This document shows, in pieces, positions 12,201-27,200 of a stretch of 64,000 nt of DNA; the stretch's first letter is position 1, and each line of letters starts with the position of its first letter. The stretch is from Leptasterias polaris (taxonomy: Eukaryota; Echinodermata; Asteroidea; Forcipulatida; Asteriidae). Below the pieces are notes generated by a model that was not told the DNA's origin, did not search any database, and saw only the letters and a program-made list of their open reading frames with translations. The translations under genes were made by a program, and so were the position numbers. The stretch lies in NCBI GenBank assembly GCA_037783415.1, contig JAZGTN010000026.1:2687001-2751000 (forward strand), written 5' to 3'.

Positions 12201-15200
12201 TCAGCAAGATACAACATTTTTGAAAGACATGGATCTGGACTTTGGTGTTTTCCTCAATGAAATTGACCCATCTGAGCATTTAGTCACATTGAATGGCTCT
12301 CATGTTATCAAAGGTAACAGAGAAAACTGTTCACTCCAAATTCAAATAAAGGAGTAGATGTATTTGTTACAGGGAACGATTTTGTTCAGCAATTTTGCAT
12401 AGCGAAATATTTAGACTGAACATGTTTTGTGCACACTGAATGCGACAAATGAGTAGCAATAGATGATTTGTGAGTAGCAACTGATACACTTTTTGTAGCA
12501 TTTTGCTCTGCTATACATGGTAAATCGTTCACTGTGTTGTTTTTTATTTGAAGTAGCAGTCATTAGTTTTTCTCCATTATACAACTTATCGTTTATTATT
12601 GTTAATGTTAAAAAAAATTAATGTGTACAATACATGTCCGAACTTTTTATAAATAATTTTATTTGCATACTAAATTTTTAGCAATTAATTTATAATTCTT
12701 GTGCATTTTAGTGTGTAGTTGATTGAATTTTCTGTAGAGAAATAAAATAATAAATATAAAGGTAACTTGTAGAATTCTTTGATTGGTGTATCAAAGTAAA
12801 CCTTTGATCAACAAATGAGGAGTGGATGAGGAAGTGATGAAGCATGATTTGAGGTAGGAAGCTTATTGTCGAAAAACCCCAAAGGTATACTTATTTTTGT
12901 GGAATCTGATCTTAACGTAGCTTGAACTTTCCTCCACCCACAGCCACACCCGTTTTCCCCAAAGAAACGTAACCCAAACAAAAAACAAAACCACTTGTTT
13001 TAACAAACACTTATATGTTTCCAATCTAATCCACACCTAAGGCCGTGTCCATATTGGTGGTTACAGGTATGGCTATGGCTGGTTCGTTGTGTCATCATGC
13101 ATTGAACTATAGGACGTCCTTAGCAACACTGTCAGCCATAGCTGTAGCTGTAGCCGCCAATAGAATGTGCAAGTCTTGCGCATATTTGAACATTGGGACC
13201 TTGAAAGTGCGCGACTTTGTTTCCTTTATACATTAAAGCAATGTATGTGGGACCAAAGTGGTTTAAAAATATTTGAATACGCATGAGACTTGCACAGTCT
13301 TTTACAACCTGAAAATCAGAAAGTTTTTCACTTTCTTCAAACTGTTGCTATTTTCCAAGGTCACCTGAATTTCACAGACGTCGTTCATGTTAATGGTAGT
13401 ATCATAACTGATGGGACAGTGGATGGAGTGGATGTCAGCTTTCTGTGTGATAATGTCATGACTATATCCACTAGTCAGACGGTCTCAGGTAATAAATATA
13501 TTACATTCATATTGGTTAAAAGGTGGTCACATGACCATGTTTACTGTGTATTAAATGGCTGATATAGACATAGCTGGAGCTGTGTAAGACCAGTTGGCTA
13601 ATGCCCACTTGGCGTTCAAAGCCTTTTAGCGCACAAGCTTATGCGGGCCCTATTAATGCATAATGCAATCAAGACATACCAGTACTAAATGTAAAAATCT
13701 TTTAGCACGTGCGTGTATGCACAACTGTTAAGCAATTTGACTCTTTATGAAACAGTGCCTGAGGACAGGAATTGAAAAGTTTAACAAAACAGACAAATTC
13801 AATTTCAGTTTTCCCTTTTTTCTTCTCTTGCTGATCAAACCAACCATGGCACGCTTGCCAACAAGTCACGAACCTGGCAGCTTGCCAACATATCAAATAC
13901 ACATTGAATAATGCCATGATTACTTAACGGTTGAAAATAAAGTAACCTCAAAATGCTAAATGCTACTCGAATAGCCAACCACCCCTCGGCTGGAGCTGAC
14001 CAATCCAGGGATGACCCGCCACAATTCGGACAAGGCCGGCCTGACCCGGGAACCTCACTCGCGTAGAGCACGCCCCCGGGAAGCCGTCCCACCTGGAGAA
14101 GCCTATAACGATGAGGGCGCCCAACATAATGTGTATACCAGAGTATAAAGCATTTTGATCGCAAATGCGATAAAATGAATTATTAGTCCCTGTTTCAAGC
14201 TAAGTAAGCTCCTCAAAGCAACATGCATATTATTACACCTAGTTATCGGGGCCTTCAGCATTCCTGAAACCGTCCCATCTCCTAAGGATGATGCACCTGC
14301 ATTGCAACCAAATGGGCGCCCACATTGTTAATCATTCACTTGGACAATCTCTTCCATCGCATTGCAAGTATGTACTCCTTGGTGATAATAAGCAACTACG
14401 GTTAAGTGTTGTGTCAAGAACACAAGTGTCATGACTGGGATTTGAACCCACACTCTGATGACTTTGTCACCAGAACTTTAGTTTGATGCGTTAGCTCGCT
14501 CTGCCATAACCTGCTATATGATTGCCACAGACGCTGTGTGTGTTACATTATGAGAATCTCTTGGATTAAGCAGCTGTGATTTACATCTATTTGTTATCAC
14601 CTCTTCGCACCATTCAGGTTCACTTGTCTTCCAGCAACCTCCAGTGTTTAACACGGATGTCACATACGGTGGTTTGTTGGGGAAAGTCAACATTACTCGT
14701 CTAAATGAAGAATCTGTGAAGATTAATGAAAATACAGTGGTGAGTCAAGGCCGGGATGTTGAACATTTTTGTATGGGTTTTGAGGCATTAATTGCATGGT
14801 GAGGTTTCAATGTCTATTTAGTTTGTTACTGCAAGCTGAATATACACAACATGAGCATTTAAAACTTGTATTATTTAGTTTCCCTTGTGGTTCGTTACTT
14901 GATGTTTGAAATAAAAAAGTTGCATCCCCTTAAGGTGATCCCTCTGCTGCTGCTGCTTCCCAGGTTGTTAAAAGATGTGATCCAAATGGGTGTGATCATT
15001 GGTTATACAGCAGTTACAGGTTGAATGGCTTCTGACTGGCACCCCTGGACAAAGATATCGACAAAATAAAGGGGGGCCGCCAATATTTATTTTGTCAGAA
15101 ATGGCCCCCATTAATTAGAAATCAATAAAAGTAATCAACAAGCTTGAATCTCCAAGGATCACCTAAAGAGGAATTTTGGAGATTCAAATTTTCATGGTGC

Positions 15201-18200
15201 CCAATAGTGGCCAGAGATGCGGCTGGTACCCACTTTCACCTTGCTAAACATGGATGGATTCGTCTTTTGCTGTTTTCTCAACAAGAAGACACTGTATTCA
15301 ACTGAAACTTCTGTAGGTGACTTTTCTTGTATCCTTCTTGACAATTTTGCCAATAACTCAGCATTATGTGGACAAAACAATGACCCTATCTTTTAAGATA
15401 AATTCCAGCCATGCCACATAAACAAAGATATTGCACTTTTTGTTTTACTAAAGAGAAGTTTTTAAACAAAACCCTTCAATACAGCAATCCTTCACCGATC
15501 TTGAACTCTTGGTGGCAGCAGATACCGCCATTATTGCGGTGGTACTGCGCTGCCTAGCGACGGGTTTAAGCGATTTGCAAAGTGAAAGTCCAATAACCCG
15601 CGACTGATCAAATGATTGCCGTGTAGCCCAAACCTTATACCAGTCGCTAGGCAGCGCAGTACCACCCAGGTACACCGCAGTAATGGAGGCATATCTGCTG
15701 CCACCAAGAGTTCAAGATCGGTGAAGGATTGCTGTATAGAATCTTTCATAAAACTTGTAGACCTCCCACACATGTTTTAAGACTGTTATATTTTTCCTCG
15801 TTCAGATCACTGGAAAGAAGACATTCGAAGAGGATGTTTCGGTGACTGGTGATGTGATCCTGGGCACCACAGTCAACAATGTGGATCTTCAGCAGGATGT
15901 TGTGCTGTTGAAAGGTACAATAAGTCCAAACAATGGGAGAACAAAGAGAAGTCCTCTATAAACTGGATTAACGATATGAGAACTGTAGTATTATTAATAG
16001 AGCAGATGTCTTGATCAGTAGACCATCAAGCAGGCCCAATTGCAAGGTGCCAGTTGGAATCCTATTATAAGCAGCATGTACCCTAAACAATTTTCAATGA
16101 TGTAGTAATTACATCAGGGATAGGATTAAGATTTTAGTTTTCCCCTTACATCAATGTGTGAGAAGCAATGTACACTCCGTGCTTTCCAAGTACTATGGGG
16201 AAACAATTTGTAAGTTTGAGGTGGTTTCGCGAGACTTGTATTTCTCACAGCTAGCATGGAGTCATTGAAGATGATTGTAACAAATAATGGATGAAAAATT
16301 GTAGACTGACTTTTTACACAAAAAGGTCTATTTTTTGACTGATCGAATGTTTTGGCAATTAGTGACCTTTTTTTTGTAACGTTTTCTACTTGAAGCTAAC
16401 GGGACCTTGGCTGGACCCAGGGTATTCACAGGACCAGTAACAGCAGCTGGTGACATAGATCTCAGTGGATATGTGAATGGGTTGAATCTCACTCAAGACG
16501 TTGTCACACTCAAAGGTTAGTTCATTATCAACAACCATCAAAAATAAATTTATTCTGATCTCGTGTGTCTTTCAGGAAAAATAGACAAGTCTAAAGTGGT
16601 ATCATGTGCCACCATGATTCCTTACATTGTGGCTTTTGAATGTTTTATTATACATCACTGGCGTTTTTCGACCAATGATGTTTATGCATGTATACAAAGT
16701 GCCAACGTGACACAAGATGAAGCCTTTGCTCAACTTGAAAGCGAGTGTAATCGTGTCACAACATTGAGTTGCGTGTCATGGCCGAGTGGTTTAGCACATC
16801 AAATTCAAGCCAGACACTTGACTAGGCTACACTTGACTTAATTGCTTCTCATCACCCAGGAGTGTATGTACTTTTGAGGGGAGAGATTGTTGATGTGAAT
16901 AATAAGCAACCTGTACGCCAACATGGCTGCCGGTGTTGCATATTTCTAAGGAGTTAAACGGTTTCTGGAAGGCTGTAAACAGTTGCGTGTCACGGTCGAA
17001 TAGTCTAGCCCATTAAACTCACAAAACCATAATTGCTTCTCATCACCCAGGAGTATATGGGTACCTGTGAGGGCAGAGATTGTTAATATGAATGATTAGC
17101 AACCTGTGCACTCATTTGGCTGCTGGTGCTGCATACTCCAAAAGAGTTGAGATGGTTTAAAGAAAGCTTATGACCCAATGAACAGGGGTAATAATATTGT
17201 AAGGCACTTTGAGAGGCCTTTTTGTTTTGAAAAGATACATATTTGTTATATATTATTGTTAATATTTGCAAAGTTTTCATCATCATAGAAAATTGAAAAA
17301 CACAGTACACATTTTTGATGTGCCTTTGCACTTTCCTCGTTTTTTGACCAAATTGCTGTTGCATCGTTGAACATTTGTCATCATATCCTTTGCAGGTAAT
17401 CACACAATCCTTGGAAAGAAGACTTTCGTCGACGGCATAAATGCAGAGCAAGCTATTCATGTAACAGGGAACGTTGATACAGTTGACCTATCGGCTTGGG
17501 CCAATGATGTGATGACATTATCGACTGATCAGACAATTCAAGGTAAAACAGTGCCCCTCAAAGCTACATCAGTTTCTGTTTTGGGGAACGTTTTGGATAC
17601 ATGAATGCCGACTGTACCAAGATAGATAAGGTTCATGTTGCTGTTGTCACCGCGAGATGTGATTATTATGCAACTATTGAAACAATGAACTAATAAATTG
17701 GTTATAAAAATTAACGACAGCAGTACCTAGTCAGTTTCCCTTGTGGTTTATTACTTAATATTTGAAATGAAAAGTCGCATCCCCTTAAGGTGATCTCTTT
17801 GCTGCCCCTTCCCAGGTTGTATCGTAAACTCGGGTATGATCCCTATACGGCAGTTACAGGTTAAATGGCTTCTGACTGGCACCCCGAACGAGGATGTTGA
17901 CAAAATAGGGAGACCGCCAACATAAGGACTAGATAGCTAAGTTGGTTGAGTGCCGGCACGTTAATCCAGAGGTCGTAGGTTCAAGTCCCGGTCTAGTAAA
18001 CTTTTCTCCTTTCTGTTCTCAAATAGGTCCAGTGGTGTTCTTTGATGACACAACGATGACAGCCAACCTGACAGTCGACGGTCTCATCAACGATATCGAT
18101 ATCCAGGCCTTGTACAGGGATACTTTCTTTAATATATCCACTTTAGGCAAGTCATTTATCTGTCTCAACTTTACCTTGTTCATGGAAGACACAAAGACTC

Positions 18201-21200
18201 AAACTGCAACCAATTTTACAGAGCTGCTTATTTCAAAAACTAACTAAGCACAAAATCATGCTTACTAGAAAAAGAAAGTTATAACAGTTGTCATAAAAGG
18301 GGATCAGGTTGACTCAGTAGTTTTTTTCCCAGCCTTTCACGCAGCCTTGGACCCCGATTCGAATCCCACCACAGACCGGAGCCTTGCATGTGGATTGGGT
18401 GTTCAGTCCCTACCTGATTGCATGGGTTTCCCCCATTGGGGTTTTCCTCCCACATCTAAAACTGAACCTTTCTTCTTGTTTCCTGTTAATCCTATTATCG
18501 GCTTTTGGATGTGTAATAAGTGAATACAATTTTTAAAATGACCTTTGCAGAGCAATTGATAAGGGGGCAAAAAAACTTCACGCAGCCAGTGACCGTCACA
18601 TCTGGGCATATCATCTTCCAGGGACTCATCAACAGACATAACATGACGGAAGATTTCTTGGACAAATACTCCGATCAGACTATCACAGGTAATGAAACAC
18701 GTTTCTTGTTCTTTTCAATAATACTGATAACCCATATTGTAAAGTTTGATATTCAAGTGCCACAAATTTGTGAGAAAAATGTTTGTATTAGTATTGATGA
18801 CGTGCATTGCAATTTTTGATAAAGTGCACTGGATAGCCTTGTGGGTCCCCAGGAATGTCTTCTTGCCACCATGAAGTGACGGAAGGTGAGGTGGTTCAGT
18901 CATGTCACATGACATTACAGCCAATGCAAACCATCATGCAGGGCGCTGTCGAGGGAGGAGGCAGGCGTAACCCTCAACGGAAGAGCTGGTCTACAACGTG
19001 AAACCAGAACTCTGCAGGCCGTAGACAGACCAGCACGGAGAAGGATGCCAGCTTCTTCGACCCTCAGGTACCCCCCTGACGACGGCAGCAGTCAAGGGAA
19101 TTCAGCAAAACTTAACTGCAATTTTTTAATTGCAGGCAGCACCCGTTTTAAAAAGTTTTGTATTGGTTTGAACATTTGTTGTTTTTTGTTTTTTTAGGAC
19201 AAAAGACATTCCTTGAAGGCTTTTCTGTTAATGCTGGTCTCAACGTAACTGGATTAATTGCTGGAATTGACCTAATGGCTCTGTACATAAACTCACTACT
19301 TCAAGGAAGAGAGGCCCACCTTAGAGGTCAAAGGGTAAGTATTTTATTGACCTCAAGTCAAAGGGGAAAATAATTCATGTCGTTGCTGAATTATAGTGAC
19401 CTTTCGGGTCAAAGAGGTAGATCAAACTCAAAATAAAACAGGAATTATCAATGGCACTGATCAAAAGTGGAAATGTAAGGCCGTGTTCCAAATAATGGGT
19501 TCAGATTTGGCCAAGGCAGGAATGCCAAAAAGTCCTATTCTTCAACATTGGTTCACATGGTCAAAGGGTGAATAAGCGTGACCTTATGCAGGTCAAAGGT
19601 GAAACAATACAAACCTCGCAGTTCAAAATTAAAGTTGTACCATCTTAATAGTTTTTACAATGGAAAATGTTACCTATTATTTGAATCAATAAAATGTTAT
19701 ATATAGTGGAATAAGTTGCACAAAAGTAATGATGCATGTTCATACATTTTTTTAAAATTTGGATTGAACAAAGAAAAATTGACTAGCAATCCCCTTAAGG
19801 TGATCCCTCTGCTGCCGCTTCCCGGGTTGTATCGTAAACTTGGGTGTGATCCCAGCTACACGGCAGTCAATAGTTGTATGGCTTCTGACTGGCACCCCCG
19901 AACAAAGATATTGAAAAAATAGGGAGACCGCCAGCATAAGTGCTAGTCAGCTCAGTTGGTAGAGCGCCGGCTTGTTAATCTGGAGGTCGCAGGTACAAGT
20001 TCCACTCTGTCAATTTGTCTCTGTTCAACCCCAAATTATTTAAAATTACTTTGCATTTTTTGGCAGGTGAGATACTTTGTGTTAATATATTTCTGAGATT
20101 CTGTCACATTTGTTTTTTATGTGTAGACATTTCTAGATGATGTTACCATCCTTGGCACTGTGGATGTCGATGGTACAGTGGATGGAATTGATATCGGCAC
20201 TGATGTACTCACTGTCAATGGCAATCAAATTGTTACTGGTGAGTCTCGTTAATGCTCAATGTAAAGAAGCTCCTTATCAAGAACTCCACTGGTTCCCAAT
20301 CAAATTGTGTATCGAGTATAAGTTTAATCTTCTCACTTTCAAAGCTCTTCATGGCCTATCTCCTGACTATATATCTGATCTTCTCCATAAATATATTCCT
20401 GTTCGTCCTCTCCGATCTGCTGGCCAATCCCTACTCACGCAAACTACTTTTTCCACAAAATTCTGTGGTCAAAAAGCCTTCAACGCCATTACACCTTCAT
20501 TATGGACTGACTTACAAGTTCATATTTGCCAAGCTGGCTTTCTTCAGATTTTCGAAGGACTTTGAAAGACCCATCTGTTTGAATCTATATTTTTGTAACA
20601 AATTGCTGTATATATTTAGTTTCATTGTTTTATGTTTTGTGTTGCACATAGAGGCTCCTGCATTATGCGCTATATAAATGTCTGGTATTATTATTATTAT
20701 TATTTTTATTATCATAATGTTCTCGCCCACGTGATCATATAACTCCCATTCTACAGAATCTTCATTGGCTCCCTGTTCAAGTTAGAATTAAGTTTAAAAT
20801 TCTCCTCCTTACTTTTCAATGTTTACAAGGCACAGCCCAAGTTTAACTCCAGGACCTAGTCCACAAATATATTCCTTCTAGAAATTTACGTTCCAAATCC
20901 AAGTCCCTTCTTGTCATTTCCACCCCTGTTACAAAATCATACGGAGCTAGGTCATTCCAAGTAGCTGCAGCTGAACTGTGGAATGGCTTACCCGAGTCTG
21001 TTAAGGAGTCACGGTTGGCCAATTCAAAAGTCGCCTCAAAACACATCTATTCACCATCTATCAGTAATTTCCGTTGGTATTTTATTTGTATCTTGTTGTT
21101 TTCTCATTCCTTTAAAGCGCTTAGGGACTTAACAGTGATATGCGCTATACAAAAACGGTATATTATTATTATTATTATTAAAATTAAACTCTTCATTAGG

Positions 21201-24200
21201 AAAATCTGATAACAATGGTTATCTAAATGTAGGCCTGGTCATTGCCGTATTGCCACTTGCAATGTTCCAACAGAAATTTACAATTTGCTCATAGAGGTGA
21301 CAGCTTTTACCAAGTAAAGAACACCTTGGTGCATCAAGCCTCCGTTGCCCCTGGTCATTTCCATGGTGTCCCTTGAAAACGCCTTAGTGCCCTTTCCCTT
21401 GCAAGACCGAAGCATCAAGCCTGTCTATGTACTTGTAGGTAAAATGAAAGCATGATATGATAGCTGTCATTGCTGTGTGGTTTTGAATTCCTTTTCTCTG
21501 ATTACAGCAGCCGATAGGCTGAAACAAATTTAAATTTGCAATTGTTAAAGAGGCAATATACAATATAATTTGCACTAATAAAGTGGATAGCACACTCACC
21601 ATTCTTTTGTCCCTGGTGGGTTGCAGGTATTAAGACATTTCAGCGTCTTGTGGCCAAAAATGCATCGGTTGATGGGAATGTAAATGTGGAAGCCTTAATC
21701 AATGGACGGAATTGGACGGACTTTGTAGTGAACAGAGTAGATCTGACATCCAATCAGGTATGGAATAAATGAGCAGTCGTGAGTAAAATATGTGATCAAT
21801 AATTTCACATACCAGTTTTCATTTCATTTTACAAATTTATTCTGGTTGTGAAGCCAAGGGTTCTCAGAAAAGTGAACTTAATCACTATACTAGCCAAGAA
21901 CCCATGGTGAGAAGGAAGTTTCAGTTTTAGAGGTTACAAAATTGTAAGGTTACAAAATTGCTTACCACAAAAATAAAACATGGTTAGCAAAACAGGTTAT
22001 CAGCCATAATGCCATTTTATGTTTTTTGTATTTTCTTATTCATCAGGTCATATATGCCAACCACAGCATTACGGCCAATAATGTGACTGTTAATGATGTA
22101 GACATCGAAGGGTTGGCCAACAGTGTGAATTTGACGGCACTGAAGCCAAACATCATGAGCAAGACCAAAGAGCAGACGATCACAGGGGACAAAATATTTG
22201 CTGGTAATACACTGATGACATTGGTAACCCAAAACATTTACCCCTTGCACAAGCCTCGCTGTCACGGGCAGTGCTCTCGTCACTAACCACTGGAAGGGAT
22301 GTGGTGAAAGACATTACTGATTGGCTAACCAAAAGTGACCGCTCTGTGTGTACGCCTGTTAAAAACTTTCAACCGCTTGTAGAGCGCTTAGAATGGGCGT
22401 TTCAATATGCAAAAATTTTGATGCAATTCTCTTCAAATAAATCAGGTTTTTACATGGTCATCCTAAACTGCAAACAGTTAGACATGTTGCAAGACTATAA
22501 AAGAAGAATGAGAGGGGACAAGTTGTTCTTTGTGCTCTTTATGCCGCTTTTGCGGGACACCACACTTGCAGAGAGTACATGTAGATTGACCAAAGGCCTA
22601 ATTAAAATGTGCTATAAATTAGCACATTTAAGTTAACCGGGGGGTTAGGAGCGAGCATGACGTGCCAGAAAAAATGTTGCGGCGAGATCAATCGCCCCTC
22701 GGAATGAGGTTGAAACCAACCAGTCTCTTAACTAAGGTGCATTATGCAAATTACATCTGTGTGTAAGCTTCCTTCTTCAAATTTAATAAATTTCCCCAGT
22801 TTTTTCAAATGTATTAACTTGAACTTTGTCATTGATCCATCTTTTCTTCAGACACTATTGTTCGTGGTAACGTGACATTGGGCGGTCTCATCAATGGCGT
22901 GGATCTAGATCAGTTTGTGTTAAGAGCTATGCTCCTCAAAGGACCGCAGACAGTCACCGGGTCAAAGGTCAGTGACTCATTGAATATTCATGCTTGCAAA
23001 TCCCACCCAAGTTGTATGCCTGTATCTACTCTAGAATGTGGGGTGTGTAGGGGTCATAGTCGAATCTCACCTGAGTCCTATGCATGTGTTTTGGGATGCT
23101 TTTTTTTGCAGGACTAAGAAAGCACTGAGTATTGAGTAAAACCAAAATAAGATCTGGCATTTTGTTTATCTCTGGATAGCTACGTTTCAAAACGAAATTT
23201 CAGGTGATTTTACTAAAAGGTTACAACTGGGGCATATATGTATGAATGCAAACTCTTTCTAAGCTCGGTCACCGTACTTCAAATTCATCTGAGTCCTTTG
23301 CAGGAGTTTTCATGGAGATGTATCAGTTCATTCTTTCTGGTCACCGAGTCAATATCAATTTTTTCAACAGACATTTGTCAATCAAACAGCGCTTTTAGAG
23401 AGCCTGGAACTAACAGGACCCCTGGATGGCGTGGACCTGGACTTCTTCATGTCAGACATCATCTATCCTGACAAACCGACTAAAATTCTTGGCACCAAGG
23501 TAGGCGTGCACTGTTTTCTTTCCCATAATAATAACTAGTTTTTTATAGCACTTTATCTACGGGTGTCTGAAAGGGCTTATCATTATTTATTTCCAGACAC
23601 TATTTCTTTCCTCTATGAGTACACATAGGTCAGGCCTATGGGACGAAGCAATAATGGTTAAGTGTCTGCTTAAGGACACTAGTTTCAAGACCGGGACTCG
23701 AACCCAAACTCTGCTGATCAGAAACACCAGAGCTTGAGTCCAGTGTGCTGGACTGCTCAGCAACGACATGCAAGGGCGTCGATCGCTACTGAAAAGTAGG
23801 GGGGACGGGCGAGCGAGTCTTGACGAAATACATAGGCCTATTACATTATTTGCACCCCCATTTAATTCTGTGTTACACTCTTGTTCCCTATTTTTGTTTG
23901 ACCAGGAGGCGAGTTACAGGGGGTGATATTTAACAATAACATCATCCGAAATGGTGTTTGGGCCTGGGTTTCCCTTATGTAAAACCGAGATTCTACCAAA
24001 TACAAACATGCTTCGGGAGTCCGGCGTTTATCGTGTGTCAGCTTGAAGTTCTTCGAAAAAACAAAATACTGCTTCTTCGACAAATCTTGTCATGACCCAA
24101 ACTGCTCCTATTTATTTTAATGGATTTTACTACATTTTTTGCGTTGTGCGATTGTAACAATTTGAAAATGTAACACATTTGCACGTGCGCGCACACACCC

Positions 24201-27200
24201 TCACAAACCCAGACTTGCGGGGTCCTGCTATAGTTCTATTATTGCCTTTTCTGAAGAATTCCCCTGTGGGGTACAAGTTGAACAAAGAATACCTTGTGGG
24301 GTCCATTGTTCTGTTGTGTTTTGGACCCCACAAGGATGGGTGGGTATGTCCACACACACATATACAAATGACGCATAACTTGAATGCTAACAAGGTATGT
24401 AAGCGGGATTTTGGCGTTCATGTCTTGAACGAAACTTGTCGTCTATTGTCTGTATTATAGAAACGGAAATAGGCCAAAAATACCATTCTGCGCGTGGTCC
24501 ATCAGAACAAAAGATGAACATGAAGAAAACATTTCACCGTTTGTTCGCTATTCTTTTATTTGAACAAAAATTGTAATGAAATATTAAATCTAGAAAATGG
24601 TGTATATTTTTTCATATTTTGTTGCATATTTCTAATGAACAGTCAATAAAAAAGTGGGGGACATCTGATATGCTGTCCCCCCCCCCAGTCTAAAAAGTGG
24701 GGGGGGACATGTCCCCCCCGTCCCCCACCCATCGACGCCCTTGACGACATGCCACATTACTGAAAATACATGATGGCACTGTATAATCGATTGCACCTGT
24801 TCCATGAGTGTACTCACATTGGCAAGGCAAGGTGGTTTAAACCCCTTGCATATGGTGTCACAAGCCCAATACAGTTCCCTCACCAGAGGTTAATGAAGAG
24901 CTATCATTGGCTGAGAGTCGTTCGCAGCGGGTGCACATTTCCATTGTTTGATATCAAAGATTGCGGCCAACACAAGGGGTCTATACACCTGTTTTATGAT
25001 GACTTGATAACAGATTATAAATTGTTTCCTTCTTGTTTTAGACATTTTCAGATGGATTGTACGCCGAGCAAGATGTGATTGTGACCGGAACGGTGGATGG
25101 AATTGACCTGAGCACAGAGGTCATGACCCTGACCACTGCACAGAATCTCACAGGTAACTACATTTCAGTATTCATTTTTGTACAGTCACACCCCTTGTTG
25201 TTGAATCAAGGCCCAATTTTATAGAGCTGCTTAAGCACAAAAAGTAGCTAAGCACAAAACAATTGTGGCATGTTATGACCGAGGGGTCAAGCGCACCGGA
25301 CTTGAGCTCTAGTGTTTCTAATCAGCAGAGTGTGGGTTCAAGTCCTGGTCTTGACACTTTTGTCCTGAAGCAAGGCATACATTATAGGACAAAATAATGA
25401 GAGCTTTGACAACAATGTTTGAGATGCCATCATGTGTGATAAAGCGCTATATAAGAACTACATTTAGCCAAAATACCATGTCACACATACTTGGCTGGTT
25501 TCCTGCTTACTTTTGCTTAGCAGAACATTTTCTGCTTAAAAGTAGCTCTATGAAATTTGGCCCTATATAGTCATATTTCTCTTTCCTCACTCTTCAGGAT
25601 CTTGGACTGTCACCGAGAACATCATGTCCACGGCAACGGATACCATAGTAACAGGCCTCATCAATGGCATCGATATCGTTCATCTCAACAACTCTATTGT
25701 GAAGACGATCGGTGCCCAGTCAATCAGCTCACCACTGGTGTTTGTTCAGAGTATGTATAACTTAAAAAACAGTTTTTAAGAAATATCTCTACAATGTAGT
25801 TCTTACTATACTAGGTTATTACGAGATAGGTAATTATTATTTGTAATAGAGCCGCCAACTCTCCCTGATTCTGCAGAAAGTTTCCTGAAAATAAACCAAT
25901 CTTTCCATGTTCTGATGAACAAATTTGTAAATCTCCTTTATAGTGAATACTTTTTCCCTGTTATGTTGAATGTAATTCTGTGTTAATTGTAGAGCGCCAT
26001 AGAAATGTTTATTATTATTATTATTATTATTAATTATAAATATCTCCCTGATTGTTGGACAAAAACTGATTGCAAGATGCAAATATTGGCAGCTATGCCA
26101 AAATAACTCTACACTTATTGAGCAAATTTACATTCAAACCCTTCCAGATCTGGCTTCAATGACTGACATTACAGTCACTGGTCTTGTGGATGGAGTCGAC
26201 ATATCAGAACTGCAGCTCAAAGCAATCATGCTGGATGAACCCTTTGACCTTCGGGGTAATTTGACCTTCACTCAAGGCGTGACCTTTGATGGTTACATGG
26301 AAGTGACAGGGCTGATTTACGGGTTAAATCTGTCTGGTTGGTATGAAGACGACGTAGTCTTACTCCACACAAATGAGGTATCAACGATCTCTTCTATTAA
26401 AACTTATTGTAGGACCCCTTTCTTAAAAAGAATTTAAAATGCAATTTTCTTATTAATCGAACTGGTTGATAAAATACTTGATACTTGGTTGTGCCATTTT
26501 TGGAGTCCATGTCCAGGTGTGTTATACCATGGAGGACCATGGTTATACAGTGTACTGCGCATTTTAGGTGACATGGCCTTTGCCTGCTTACCATCATTTT
26601 GATGTGCATTTTGATCCCCAAAATGGCAGCAGCAGACAATAGGCAGATGTGGTGTTGTTGCTCAATTTTTGAGGTGGGAATATTTATGGACGATTCAATC
26701 AGGAATGGAATTGACCAAAAGTTTGGCCCAAGCTGGTCCATCAGATGTATTCACTGTTAATGTGTTTTTTTAAAGCCCCAACCCAGTCATTACCACATAG
26801 TGAAGATCAGGTCCACTGTAATTCCCTAATTGTAATTTTCTGTCAATATAAGAATCATTATAGAGGAATTAGACACCAACCTTGTCCGCTGTGATACGAC
26901 CTTGCCTCATTTGAACAAATGAGCCGGGAACGATTATTTTGTTAAATATGCTGCGAATTGCAAATAATTATCCATATTGGACAGGTGCCTATCAACTGTT
27001 AGAAGTTTGGACTGTGGTGACAGTAAATACACGGCAAAATAATGGATGACTTGATGCATGCTCCACCAATCAAATGACAAGGTATATATATTTATATATG
27101 CCTGAACTAGGAACTGTATTTAGAAATAGCTTCAGTGGTTCTCAGTAAGTTTTCTTTGTTTGGGATACTTCTCAGGCTATTGTAGGCAACAAGACCTTCT

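Noticed and set aside
22271..22636. 121-codon plus-strand ORF
   Set aside because: It lies in a dispersed repeat whose other copies (3,905 and 33,950) do not keep the frame.
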